Positions 43,266 to 51,716 of a stretch of 64,000 nucleotides of DNA are shown one piece after another. Under the pieces are notes generated by a model. It searched no databases, was not told where the DNA came from, and worked only from the letters and a program-made list of their open reading frames with translations. The position numbers and the translations under genes were made by a program. The stretch covers positions 1,178,001-1,242,000 of the forward strand of contig NZ_PVYX01000001.1 in assembly GCF_003001695.1 (NCBI RefSeq), in the 5' to 3' direction. The DNA is from Flagellimonas meridianipacifica (lineage in GTDB: Bacteria > Bacteroidota > Bacteroidia > Flavobacteriales > Flavobacteriaceae). The stretch's first letter is position 1. Each line of letters opens with the position of its first letter.

Positions 43266-44024
43266 ATGTCCAAACAAGTATTCACTTTTTTTACTGCATT
43301 GATTTTGACTACTGGTTTTGTAATGGGTCAAGAAAAAGAACCCACTACGCCAGAAGCGACAGAATTTTATGAACCTGTACCTCCAAAAGTTGTTCCTGGT
43401 AAGAACGGGGCACCTCCCAGTGACGCCATTGTCCTTTTTGATGGAAGCGATTTTGATGAATGGATCAGTTCCGAGGATAGCACTGCGGTCAAGTGGCATT
43501 TGAACAAGGATGGCAGTATGACCGTGAAGGACAAAACGGGAAATATTCAAACCAAAAGGAATTTTGGGAGCTTTCAGTTGCATTTGGAATGGAAATCCCC
43601 TGCAGAAATCCAAAGGGAAGGACAGAATAGGGCGAACAGCGGAGTATTTATACAACAACGGTATGAAGTTCAGATTTTGGACAATAATGATAATCCAACC
43701 TACGTGAATGGTCAAGTAGGGTCCGTTTATAAACAGGGCGTTCCATTGGCCATGGCATCCGTACCCACAGGAGAGTGGAACAGTTACGATATTATTTTCC
43801 ACGCTCCAAAGTTTTCTAAAGGAGGCAATATTAAGAAACCTGCAACAGTAACCGTAATCCATAATGGAGTATTGGTCCAAGACCATTTTATAATTGAGGG
43901 AACCATTAAGTACATTGGCTGGCCCAAATATGAAGCACATGGGAAAGCTCCTCTGATGTTACAAGATCATAGAGACAACAGCAGAGTGAGTTATCGCAAT
44001 ATTTGGCTAAGAGAATTGAAGTAA
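43266..44024 (+). CDS. secreted DUF1080 (3-keto-disaccharide hydrolase family) protein
   Basis: The 252-residue protein has a signal peptide (about 1-21, GFVMGQE) with no lipobox, so it may be a soluble periplasmic enzyme. The DUF1080 motifs are IVLFDGSDFDEWIS, NFGSFQLHLEWKSP, NRANSGVFIQQRYEVQILDN, and SYRNIWLREL. It is a paralogue of the lipoprotein just upstream, so the two may split substrates or positions (outer-membrane-bound and free). It is the last gene of the glycoside block before yicC. Confidence 0.88.
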   Translation: MSKQVFTFFTALILTTGFVMGQEKEPTTPEATEFYEPVPPKVVPGKNGAPPSDAIVLFDGSDFDEWISSEDSTAVKWHLNKDGSMTVKDKTGNIQTKRNFGSFQLHLEWKSPAEIQREGQNRANSGVFIQQRYEVQILDNNDNPTYVNGQVGSVYKQGVPLAMASVPTGEWNSYDIIFHAPKFSKGGNIKKPATVTVIHNGVLVQDHFIIEGTIKYIGWPKYEAHGKAPLMLQDHRDNSRVSYRNIWLRELK

Positions 44025-44079
44025 AAACTTCAATGTTCGCAGGCGCCAATTCTTGTCTTAGGCCCTTCGCTATTTTGGT

Positions 44080-44087
44080 TACCTTTG
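44080..44087 (+). promoter_or_regulatory. -7 box (TACCTTTG) of the yicC operon
   Basis: TACCTTTG matches TAnnTTTG exactly and ends 19 bases before the yicC ATG at 44107. A TTG lies 24 bases upstream, slightly far. Confidence 0.5.
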
Positions 44088-44106
44088 TCAAAATTCAATA
44101 CTCCAC

Positions 44107-44964
44107 ATGATTCAATCCATGACCGGCTTTGGAAAGCACGTGGTACAGCTTCCTTCCAAAAAAATTACCGTAGAAATAAAATCCCTGAACAGTAAAAATC
44201 TGGATATTAACGCCAGAATTCCTCAATTGTATAGGGAAAAGGAACTGGAGCTAAGGAAAATGATTGCCGATAGCCTTTCAAGGGGCAAGGTAGACCTTGG
44301 GCTTTATGTAGAAATCACCGGTGAAGAGACCACTTCAGAAATCAATACAGGGGTGGTAAAAAAGTATATGGAGCAGTTGGGGTCCATAACTGAGGGAGAA
44401 CCTATCAAGCTTTTGGAATTGGCTCTGCGCATGCCCGACACCCTTCGTAGTGATAAGGATGATTTGGATGAAGAGGAATACGTTTCAATCAAGGAAGCCA
44501 TGAAAGAAGCACTTTTAAAGATAAAGAGCTTTCGCGAAAAGGAAGGTAGTGTTTTGGAGGCCGACTTTAAGCTTCGATTGAAGACCTTGGGCAATCTTCT
44601 CGATGATATAAAAGAAATTGACCCAGAACGTTTGAATACCATTAGGGAACGTTTAAATAGGGCACTGTCGGAGCTAAAAGTTGAAGTGGATGCCAATCGA
44701 TTTGAACAGGAGCTCATCTATTATCTTGAGAAATACGACATTACAGAAGAGAAAGTGCGCTTGGCCAACCATTTGGAATATTTTGATTCGACACTGAGTT
44801 CTGGAGATTCCAATGGAAAAAAATTGGGCTTTATTGCGCAAGAAATAGGAAGGGAAATCAATACCATAGGCTCAAAAGCAAACTATGCTCCCATGCAACA
44901 ATTGGTGGTGCAAATGAAAGATGAGCTTGAGAAAATCAAGGAACAAATGCTAAATGTACTATGA
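44107..44964 (+). CDS. yicC: YicC/YloC family endoribonuclease
   Basis: The 285-residue protein matches YicC over its whole length: IQSMTGFGKHV at the start, SLNSKNLDINARIPQLYREKELELR, RGKVDLGLYVE, and the C-terminal GKKLGFIAQEIGREINTIGSKAN. YicC-type proteins are RNA-cleaving enzymes in RNA turnover. Its stop overlaps the gmk start by four bases, the order yicC-gmk-nadD being common in this family of bacteria. A perfect -7 box precedes it. Confidence 0.92.
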   Translation: MIQSMTGFGKHVVQLPSKKITVEIKSLNSKNLDINARIPQLYREKELELRKMIADSLSRGKVDLGLYVEITGEETTSEINTGVVKKYMEQLGSITEGEPIKLLELALRMPDTLRSDKDDLDEEEYVSIKEAMKEALLKIKSFREKEGSVLEADFKLRLKTLGNLLDDIKEIDPERLNTIRERLNRALSELKVEVDANRFEQELIYYLEKYDITEEKVRLANHLEYFDSTLSSGDSNGKKLGFIAQEIGREINTIGSKANYAPMQQLVVQMKDELEKIKEQMLNVL

Positions 44965-45551
44965 GCAAGGGCGGAAAACTCATTATTTTTTCGGCACCTT
45001 CAGGCAGTGGAAAAACTACCATTGTAAGATACCTCTTAAAACAACCAGAACTAAATTTGGCCTTTTCCGTTTCGGCCACTTCCCGACCTCCAAGAGGGGA
45101 AGAGAAAGATGGGGTCAATTATTACTTCATATCCACCAAGGAGTTCAAACAACACATCAGGAATGATGATTTTTTGGAATGGGAAGAAGTCTATCGAGAT
45201 AATTTTTACGGCACGCTTAAAAGTGAAGTCGAACGTCTTTGGGCCGAAGGGAAGAATGTGATTTTTGATATTGATGTGGTTGGGGGATTGCGAATCAAGA
45301 AAAAGTTTCCCAAGGAGACATTGGCCGTTTTTGTAAAACCGCCAAGTGTGGATGAATTGAAAATACGACTTAAAAAGCGGAGTACTGAGAGCGAGGACAA
45401 AATCAATATGAGGGTAGCTAAAGCCTCGGTGGAATTAGCAACAGCTCCCCAATTTGATAAAGTCATCAAAAACTACGACTTGGAAAAAGCTTTGGAGGAA
45501 TCCCATAAGTTGGTAGCCGAATTTGTGGAGGCCCAATCGGAAGAAGATTAA
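44961..45551 (+). CDS. gmk: guanylate kinase
   Basis: Guanylate kinase makes GDP from GMP. The 196-residue protein has the P-loop (IIFSAPSGSGKTTIV, residues 8-22), the GMP-binding SATSRPPRGEEKDGVNYYF segment, and the lid region with RLKKRSTESEDKI. Length and motifs fit the family. The ATG overlaps the yicC stop, so it is translationally coupled, and nadD follows after five bases. Confidence 0.95.
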   Translation: MSKGGKLIIFSAPSGSGKTTIVRYLLKQPELNLAFSVSATSRPPRGEEKDGVNYYFISTKEFKQHIRNDDFLEWEEVYRDNFYGTLKSEVERLWAEGKNVIFDIDVVGGLRIKKKFPKETLAVFVKPPSVDELKIRLKKRSTESEDKINMRVAKASVELATAPQFDKVIKNYDLEKALEESHKLVAEFVEAQSEED

Positions 45552-45556
45552 ATGGT

Positions 45557-46141
45557 ATGAAACGAATCGGATTGTTTTTTGGAACTTTCAATCCTATTCA
45601 TATAGGTCATTTGGTCTTGGCTAATCATATGGTAGAATTCTCGGATTTGGATGAGGTCTGGTTCGTGATTACCCCACAAAGTCCTTTTAAAACCAATCAA
45701 TCCTTGTTGGACAACCACCATCGCTACCAAATGGTGTATGAGGCTGTGGAAGATTATCCAAAACTAAAACCCAGTAAAATAGAATTTGACCTCCCACAAC
45801 CTAATTATACCGTCAATACTTTGACACATTTATACGAACAATATGGAGATTCACACGAGTTTGCCTTAATAATGGGGGAGGATAATCTTAAGGGATTTCA
45901 TAAATGGAAGAATTATGAAGTTATTCTGGAGAATCATACCATTTACGTGTATCCCAGAATATCTGATGGCAAAGCAGTGGCGGAATTAATGAAACATCCC
46001 AAGATACATCGAATAGATGCCCCAATCATGGAGATTTCATCTTCCTTTATTCGAAAAGAACATGGTTTGGGCAAAAATGTTCGACCCCTACTTCCAGACC
46101 GGGTATGGAAGTATATGGATGAGATGAACTTTTATAGATAG
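45557..46141 (+). CDS. nadD: nicotinate-nucleotide adenylyltransferase
   Basis: NadD transfers AMP to nicotinate mononucleotide in NAD synthesis. The 194-residue protein has the nucleotidyltransferase HIGH-like site (FFGTFNPIHIGHLVLANH, residues 8-25), ITPQSPFK, the LIMGEDNL block, and the second-half ISSSFIRKE motif. It ends the yicC-gmk-nadD run and converges with the DUF6503 gene (two bases between stops). Confidence 0.93.
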   Translation: MKRIGLFFGTFNPIHIGHLVLANHMVEFSDLDEVWFVITPQSPFKTNQSLLDNHHRYQMVYEAVEDYPKLKPSKIEFDLPQPNYTVNTLTHLYEQYGDSHEFALIMGEDNLKGFHKWKNYEVILENHTIYVYPRISDGKAVAELMKHPKIHRIDAPIMEISSSFIRKEHGLGKNVRPLLPDRVWKYMDEMNFYR

Positions 46142-46143
46142 TT

Positions 46144-46854
46144 TTATTCTGCTTTTGAGAGAATATCCGTCCCAAGATATGTATCATCAGAATTGTAATA
46201 CCATGCGCGGGTCTTGGGCATTTTTATACCATTGATTTCTTCTATATCCTTCAATAAGATGTATTCGCCATCTCCTTTCTGCTCATCATGGTAAAACTGA
46301 TAGACTTCCATCGCAAAAGTGATTGGATCAAAATAGAAGTACCAAATATCATCACCCACATCTTTATCATAATTGACCTTTAGCACCAGATATTCCTTAC
46401 CCTTGAAAACTTTTCTTTCAACTGTATTGTCCAAGTTTGTGCCGGGGTCTTTAAGTTTCATGGGAAGGCCATACAAGTATGTATAGTAGTTTTTCATTAA
46501 ACGGCCACGCTCACATGTCAATCGATATTTTTTTCTATCATCATCAGAAACCGTATCACTCCCGTTCAAAGAAGTGGTACAGTTCTCTTTTTCGAATCGA
46601 TAAGCATATCGCACCCCGTCTTTTTCCACTTCCAATTCAAAAAATTCCTTGGGGATATTCAAATGAATTGAACTTTTTCTATCACTTGATTTTGGAGTCT
46701 CCATCACTACATGGAAAGTAGTATTGAAACCCTTCCATTGGTTATTTGGGTCATGATAGCTGATTGCCTTGTCCAATAGTTGGGTAGCCGTAATGTCTTG
46801 GGAAAACGTTTGTATTGCCCCAAGAAAGAGTAGAGCAATTGCAATATGACGCAT
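46144..46854 (-). CDS. DUF6503-type secreted protein
   Basis: The 236-residue protein has a signal peptide (residues 1-19, QTFSQ) and a beta-rich body similar to LolA-type outer-membrane-lipoprotein-handling folds: HVVMETPKSSDRKSSIHLNI, GVRYAYRFEK, WYFYFDPITFAMEVYQFYH, and NGIKMPKTRAWYY. DUF6503 has no assigned function. It follows the PiT transporter gene after eleven bases on the same strand, so the two are likely cotranscribed. Confidence 0.8.
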   Translation of the reverse strand: MRHIAIALLFLGAIQTFSQDITATQLLDKAISYHDPNNQWKGFNTTFHVVMETPKSSDRKSSIHLNIPKEFFELEVEKDGVRYAYRFEKENCTTSLNGSDTVSDDDRKKYRLTCERGRLMKNYYTYLYGLPMKLKDPGTNLDNTVERKVFKGKEYLVLKVNYDKDVGDDIWYFYFDPITFAMEVYQFYHDEQKGDGEYILLKDIEEINGIKMPKTRAWYYNSDDTYLGTDILSKAE

Positions 46855-46865
46855 AGTTTTTGAAT

Positions 46866-49145
46866 TTAGTTCTGTCTTTGAACGCGAGCAGGTTCCACAG
46901 TGCTATCGTGTTCGCTATAATAAAGCTCCAGTAACTTTAAGGTAGATTTGACCAAGTCTTTGCTTTCAGTAAGAAGGGAAAAATACAAAGTGGTATTCTT
47001 TGGGCTTGATTCTTCCGTTCTAGTTCGGGCCACCTGTTTTTCCAACTTGTCCGAAACCATATTGAAGAGCTCTTCGCGTTGTCTCAGAATGGATTCTATC
47101 TCCTCAAAATTTCTAGATTGAAAAATCTCTTGTGTGTTACTAAAGAGGTCCTCTAGAGTGATATCCAATTCCTTAAGCTCCTTGATTTGGGTATATTTTA
47201 ATTTCTTATGGTTGTTATGCACATGCTTGTGACCTAGTGTGGAAATATATTCCAAGGATTGTGATATGTCCTGCAAAAGCCCCAAAAGGTTTATGTAAAA
47301 GTTACTGGCACCACCTACGCTGGACTCGTCTAGATTTTTGATAAAATAGAAAACATTGTTCTTCAAGTCCTCTATTTCTCGCGACATTTTCTCGACCCCT
47401 TTTCGATTCTTTTTCAACATTTCTATGTCATGCTTGGCAAGACCATTTATGGAATTGGTATATATTCTGTTGCTACGCTTTATCATATTGCCGATGTTAT
47501 CGGCACTTTCTTCAATAACCCCTTGTATAGAACTACTCTCCGCTCTCCTTAAGCTATCCTCAGCTTTGATTACCTTGGTCTTTCTATTATGGGACATGTA
47601 GTTTCGAAGCAAAATGAATGCCGTAGCCACAAGTAGAAGTATTAAGGAAACAAGTTTGCCCAAGTGCAAAAGGTAGGCAATGATAGCCGCAGCGGTAAAA
47701 GCACATAGAGCTGTGAAAAACCAACCCCCAATTACATTCAATACACCAGCAACCCGATACACTGCACTTTCTGCACCCCACGCCCTATCGGCCAACGAAG
47801 TTCCCATCGCCACCATGAAAGTCACATAAGTTGTGGAAAGTGGTAGTTTCATAGAAGTTGCTATGGATATGAGTACACTGGCCACCATGAGGTTCACCGA
47901 TGCCCTGACCATATCAAAAGCAGGCATATCCTGAACCTTGCTTTTAGGTACATATTCGTAAGGAACCGTAAATTGTTTATCGGTTATTTTCCGGATGGAT
48001 GGAGGAATAATCTTGACTAAATTTTCCGAAGCCGCTATACTGAATTTTACAATTTGTCTAGAAAGAAAATTAGGCTGAAAGCGTTCCTCACCTTCATCTT
48101 GTCTAGCTAAATCAACACTGGTTTTTACAACACTTTTCGCCTTTGATGAGAACCAAAGGGTCACCACCATAATTCCCCCGGACAATAGGAGTAGTAGGGT
48201 AGGCGTACGAACAGCTGCAGCCAAACCACTCATTCCAAATTGAGAAGGGTCTATACCTGATACACTCCAATCTTGGAAGGACTGCAGGGCCGCAATAGGG
48301 ACACCAATGAAGTTTACCAAATCGTTTCCTGCAAAGGCCATAGCCAAAGCAAAAGTCCCAAGACCTATAACTATTCTGTAAATATTCTTATTGAAAAAAT
48401 GGGCCAGAACCCATGATAGAAGGGTCCAAACAATGAAATTGATTAAAGTGAACAAACCTGTTCGGCTAGCAGCAAAGTCAGTCAAGGCCCCGTTGAACAA
48501 ATCAGCACTTTTCAAACCCTTTACCAATATAAAATATTCGATGGCAGAAATGGCCAGACCGCCAAAGACGGCCTCTACCCATTTGGATTTATTCTTATAA
48601 TCAAAAGAGATAAGTAAACGGGAAACAAATTGCACTATGGCCCCTATAGTGAAAGCTATAAAGACAGAAAGCAGAATTCCGAAGATTATCTGTGCCGCCT
48701 TATCCGTATTAATGTATGCCCCCAAGTCAGAGAAGCCCCCATCTATCTTTATAATTTTAATCAAGGAAATGGCAACAGAAGCGCCCAATAATTCAAAAAC
48801 AATGGATACTGTGGTTGAGGTGGGCATTCCAAGCGTGTTGAAAAAATCCAACAGCAGGATGTCCGTTATCATGACTGCCATAAAAATGAACATGATTTCT
48901 GCAAACACAAATTCCCCTGGATTGAAAATACCTTTTCTGGCAACTTCCATCATTCCACTGGAAGACATTGCACCAAAGGCGATACCCACACTGGCCACTA
49001 TCATAATGGTACGGAATGAAATGGCCTTGGACCCAATTGCGGAATTCAAAAAATTAACGGCATCGTTGCTTACCCCCACAACTAAATCAGTTATGGCCAA
49101 TACGGCAAGGGCAATTACCATGAAAATGTAGATGTTTTCCCCCAT
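46866..49145 (-). CDS. PiT-family inorganic phosphate transporter with PhoU-like C-terminal domain
   Basis: The ATG at 49145 gives 759 residues; the open frame is 15 residues longer. PiT signatures are GVSNDAVNFLNSAIG (near residue 27) and AGNDLVNFIGVP (near 273), the two inverted halves, and MPTSTTVSIV and PLSTTYVTF pairs. After the last helix (about 500-515) there are about 240 soluble residues of helical coiled-coil (AEDSLRRAESS to YYSEHD) resembling a PhoU-like four-helix regulator. It imports phosphate with a cation. The DUF6503 gene follows. Confidence 0.9.
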   Translation of the reverse strand: MGENIYIFMVIALAVLAITDLVVGVSNDAVNFLNSAIGSKAISFRTIMIVASVGIAFGAMSSSGMMEVARKGIFNPGEFVFAEIMFIFMAVMITDILLLDFFNTLGMPTSTTVSIVFELLGASVAISLIKIIKIDGGFSDLGAYINTDKAAQIIFGILLSVFIAFTIGAIVQFVSRLLISFDYKNKSKWVEAVFGGLAISAIEYFILVKGLKSADLFNGALTDFAASRTGLFTLINFIVWTLLSWVLAHFFNKNIYRIVIGLGTFALAMAFAGNDLVNFIGVPIAALQSFQDWSVSGIDPSQFGMSGLAAAVRTPTLLLLLSGGIMVVTLWFSSKAKSVVKTSVDLARQDEGEERFQPNFLSRQIVKFSIAASENLVKIIPPSIRKITDKQFTVPYEYVPKSKVQDMPAFDMVRASVNLMVASVLISIATSMKLPLSTTYVTFMVAMGTSLADRAWGAESAVYRVAGVLNVIGGWFFTALCAFTAAAIIAYLLHLGKLVSLILLLVATAFILLRNYMSHNRKTKVIKAEDSLRRAESSSIQGVIEESADNIGNMIKRSNRIYTNSINGLAKHDIEMLKKNRKGVEKMSREIEDLKNNVFYFIKNLDESSVGGASNFYINLLGLLQDISQSLEYISTLGHKHVHNNHKKLKYTQIKELKELDITLEDLFSNTQEIFQSRNFEEIESILRQREELFNMVSDKLEKQVARTRTEESSPKNTTLYFSLLTESKDLVKSTLKLLELYYSEHDSTVEPARVQRQN

Positions 49146-49270
49146 CCTAAACTTGAAATATGGCAAAAATGCCACTATATATCTGGACAAAGGTTAATAA
49201 AATGTTACCAAATACTTCCAGGAATCATGGATTTATTTTACTGTGACCCTAGCACATTTATCTTTTAATA

Positions 49271-49278
49271 TATCTTCG
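49271..49278 (+). promoter_or_regulatory. -7 box (TATCTTCG) of the dGTPase gene
   Basis: TATCTTCG matches the -7 consensus with one change and ends 18 bases before the ATG at 49297. It lies inside the open frame's longer N-terminus (from 49243), which supports the later start. Confidence 0.45.
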
Positions 49279-49296
49279 CCAAAATTCAAAGAATCT

Positions 49297-50655
49297 ATGG
49301 ATTGGGAACGATTGCTCTCTTTAAAGCGGTATGGGGATACTGTTAAGCGAGAAAGGAAGAATCAAGATGAAACGCGTTTAGGGTTTGAAGTGGATTATGA
49401 CCGAATCATTTTTTCATCTCCTTTTCGAAGTCTTCAGGATAAAACGCAAGTTATTCCGCTACCTATATCTGTTGGCTCCAAAAGAAACTTTGTACATACT
49501 CGATTGACCCATAGTCTTGAGGTATCCGTTGTGGGGCGTAGTCTGGGGAGGTCGGCTGGGAAACAGATACTCGACAAATATCCAAAACTGAGCAATCAAT
49601 TGGGTTATCAAGTAAACGATTTTGGTGCCATTGTGGCCGCTGCGGCTCTGGCACATGACATTGGAAACCCACCTTTTGGGCATAGTGGCGAAAAGGCCAT
49701 TGGTAATTTTTTCGAAAATGGAAAAGGGAAGCAGTATAAAGATGTATTGAGTGCAGAGGAGTTTCAGGATTTGGTAGATTTTGAGGGTAATGCCAATGGT
49801 TTCAAGCTATTGACAGAATCCAAAGGAGGAGTGGCAGGAGGACTGAGACTAAGCTATGGAACCTTGGGCGCCTTTATGAAATATCCCAAGGCATCCTTGC
49901 CTAAAAGACCATCCAAGCATATTGCCGATAAAAAATTTGGTTTTTTTCAAAGTGACAGGGGCTTTTTTTCAGAAGTTGCCGATGAACTCGGATTGGCCAG
50001 AAACCCAAATAACCCTGGAGTTGGCTTCTACCGGCATCCTCTGACTTATTTGGTAGAGGCTGCAGATGATATTTGCTATACCATTATAGACTTTGAGGAT
50101 GGGATTAATTTGGGGCTTATATCGGAAGAGTACGCCCTTGAATATTTAATCAACTTGGTAAAGGAAAATATCAGCACCAAAAAGTACAATGAAATGCCCC
50201 ACGCGAGTGACAGGTTAAGTTATTTAAGGGCCTTGGCTATAAGCACACTAATTTCTGATGCTGTCTCGGTCTTTAATGATAATCAGGAAGAAATTCTTCA
50301 GGGAACTTTTGATTCGGCACTTTTGGATAGGGGAAGGTATCAGGCCCAAATGGATGACATCATCAAAATAAGTATTGAAAGGATATATCAATCTTCTGAA
50401 GTTATAGATAAGGAAATCGCCGGGTATCGAATTCTTCAAGATCTATTGGAGGTCTTTACTGATGCCTTGATAAACAAACAGAACGGTAGCGATTCCAATT
50501 ACGATAACCTTCTAATAAAAAGTCTACCGGAAAAGTATAGGGCCGTTGACGGTTCAGTTTACAGTATTCTTTTGGACACCTGTAGTTTTATTGCAGGTCT
50601 ATCAGATAGTGCTGCGGTACATCTGCACAACAAAATTACAGGTCAGCACATCTAA
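49297..50655 (+). CDS. dgt: deoxyguanosinetriphosphate triphosphohydrolase (dGTPase)
   Basis: The enzyme hydrolyses dNTP to deoxynucleoside and triphosphate, controlling dNTP pools. From the ATG at 49297 (MDWERLLSLKRYGD) the product is 452 residues. The HD set is present: FVHTRLTHSLEVSVVG, ALAHDIGNPPFGHSGE, and TYLVEAADDICYTIIDFEDG. It is a genomic companion in function to nrdAB 15 kb away. Its stop overlaps the convergent DUF3078 gene by four bases. Confidence 0.92.
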   Translation: MDWERLLSLKRYGDTVKRERKNQDETRLGFEVDYDRIIFSSPFRSLQDKTQVIPLPISVGSKRNFVHTRLTHSLEVSVVGRSLGRSAGKQILDKYPKLSNQLGYQVNDFGAIVAAAALAHDIGNPPFGHSGEKAIGNFFENGKGKQYKDVLSAEEFQDLVDFEGNANGFKLLTESKGGVAGGLRLSYGTLGAFMKYPKASLPKRPSKHIADKKFGFFQSDRGFFSEVADELGLARNPNNPGVGFYRHPLTYLVEAADDICYTIIDFEDGINLGLISEEYALEYLINLVKENISTKKYNEMPHASDRLSYLRALAISTLISDAVSVFNDNQEEILQGTFDSALLDRGRYQAQMDDIIKISIERIYQSSEVIDKEIAGYRILQDLLEVFTDALINKQNGSDSNYDNLLIKSLPEKYRAVDGSVYSILLDTCSFIAGLSDSAAVHLHNKITGQHI

Positions 50656-51716
50656 AAGGCGTAGGTAAGGCCGACTCCTAGTAATTGTTTAAACTGTATT
50701 CTGGGTTCTCCTGGGTTGATAACGGTTCCATCATCCGCCAATTCTTCATCAAAGCGTATGTCATCATCGTAGATAAGATGAGTGCCAATATTGGCATTGA
50801 TGTATTTGTTCACCTTTAGGTTAAAGTTGACTTCCCAATCAATATCCACGTTGCCAAAACGTCGCGTGTAATCCGTGTACAAACTCAGTCTATGGTTCAT
50901 TAATACATTTTTAAAGACCTCTTTCTCCCAAGTGTTGGTGATTAAAAATCCAACCTCTGTAAAGACTCTTTCCCCTTCTTCCACTCCAAAAGCACCTTGG
51001 TTGGATAGGGTTTCATCCAAAACAAAGGTTGCCTTTAAGGAGATAGGAGACATGAAAAAATTGAATTTGTCTTCTTCAACAATGAAAGCTGTACCGGCAC
51101 TCAGAAACAAATACCCGGGGGCCATAAACCTGGAAATTGGGGTTGTCCTGTCGGGATAATTAAATCCATTTGAAAATTGTGTGTTCAATGAAGCGTTGAC
51201 CGAATAATACCAGTTGGTTATAGTGTCTTTTCGAAAGCTGAAAGTAGATGTCAGTCTAATTTGGTCGTCGGTCTTTCTCAGTTGTCGGCCTTCTTGAGCA
51301 TTAAGTCCATATCTTAAACGGAGCTCATTTTTCCAATCAAGGTATCTGAACTTGTAATTCCGAATGAATCGCATGTTAGCAAGGGCGGAGACCGAGTTTT
51401 CACCTCCTGCATTCCAATTCACAAAAGCAACTTCATTGATGTTCAACCCAAATTCATGACCTTTTTCCCAAAAGGATTGAGGTACAAAACGTTTGAATTT
51501 TTTGTTTAAAGTTTTGGTGCGATTCAGAAAGGTAACTGGGCTTGTCAGTTTTGCACTCCTTGGTACGTAGAGCAGTTTCACTTCCTTGATTCGGACTGCT
51601 TGAAAGCTTTCGGTACTGTCGCTATCCCTTTCAAACACACGTAAAGGATTTACCTGGGCGGAGACAGAGACGAATGAAAAAAAACACAAAGCAACAACGA
51701 ACGGGAGTCGTGTCAT
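50652..51716 (-). CDS. DUF3078 family outer-membrane protein
   Basis: The 354-residue protein has a signal peptide (about 1-20, VSVSAQ) and the DUF3078 signature NEVAFVNWNAGGENSVSALANMRF, followed by amphipathic beta strands ending in LLGVGLTYAF, the aromatic end typical of an outer-membrane barrel. The function is unknown. The ATG overlaps the dxs stop by four bases, so it is translationally coupled with dxs. This pairing is probably operon economy rather than shared biochemistry. Confidence 0.88.
   Translation of the reverse strand: MTRLPFVVALCFFSFVSVSAQVNPLRVFERDSDSTESFQAVRIKEVKLLYVPRSAKLTSPVTFLNRTKTLNKKFKRFVPQSFWEKGHEFGLNINEVAFVNWNAGGENSVSALANMRFIRNYKFRYLDWKNELRLRYGLNAQEGRQLRKTDDQIRLTSTFSFRKDTITNWYYSVNASLNTQFSNGFNYPDRTTPISRFMAPGYLFLSAGTAFIVEEDKFNFFMSPISLKATFVLDETLSNQGAFGVEEGERVFTEVGFLITNTWEKEVFKNVLMNHRLSLYTDYTRRFGNVDIDWEVNFNLKVNKYINANIGTHLIYDDDIRFDEELADDGTVINPGEPRIQFKQLLGVGLTYAF

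Noticed and set aside
36762..44024. Inositol catabolism locus
   Set aside because: Gfo/Idh/MocA and TIM-barrel genes occur in inositol loci, but no iolC/iolD/iolB-like genes are present, while DUF1080 and GMC genes are, so a keto-glycoside route fits better.
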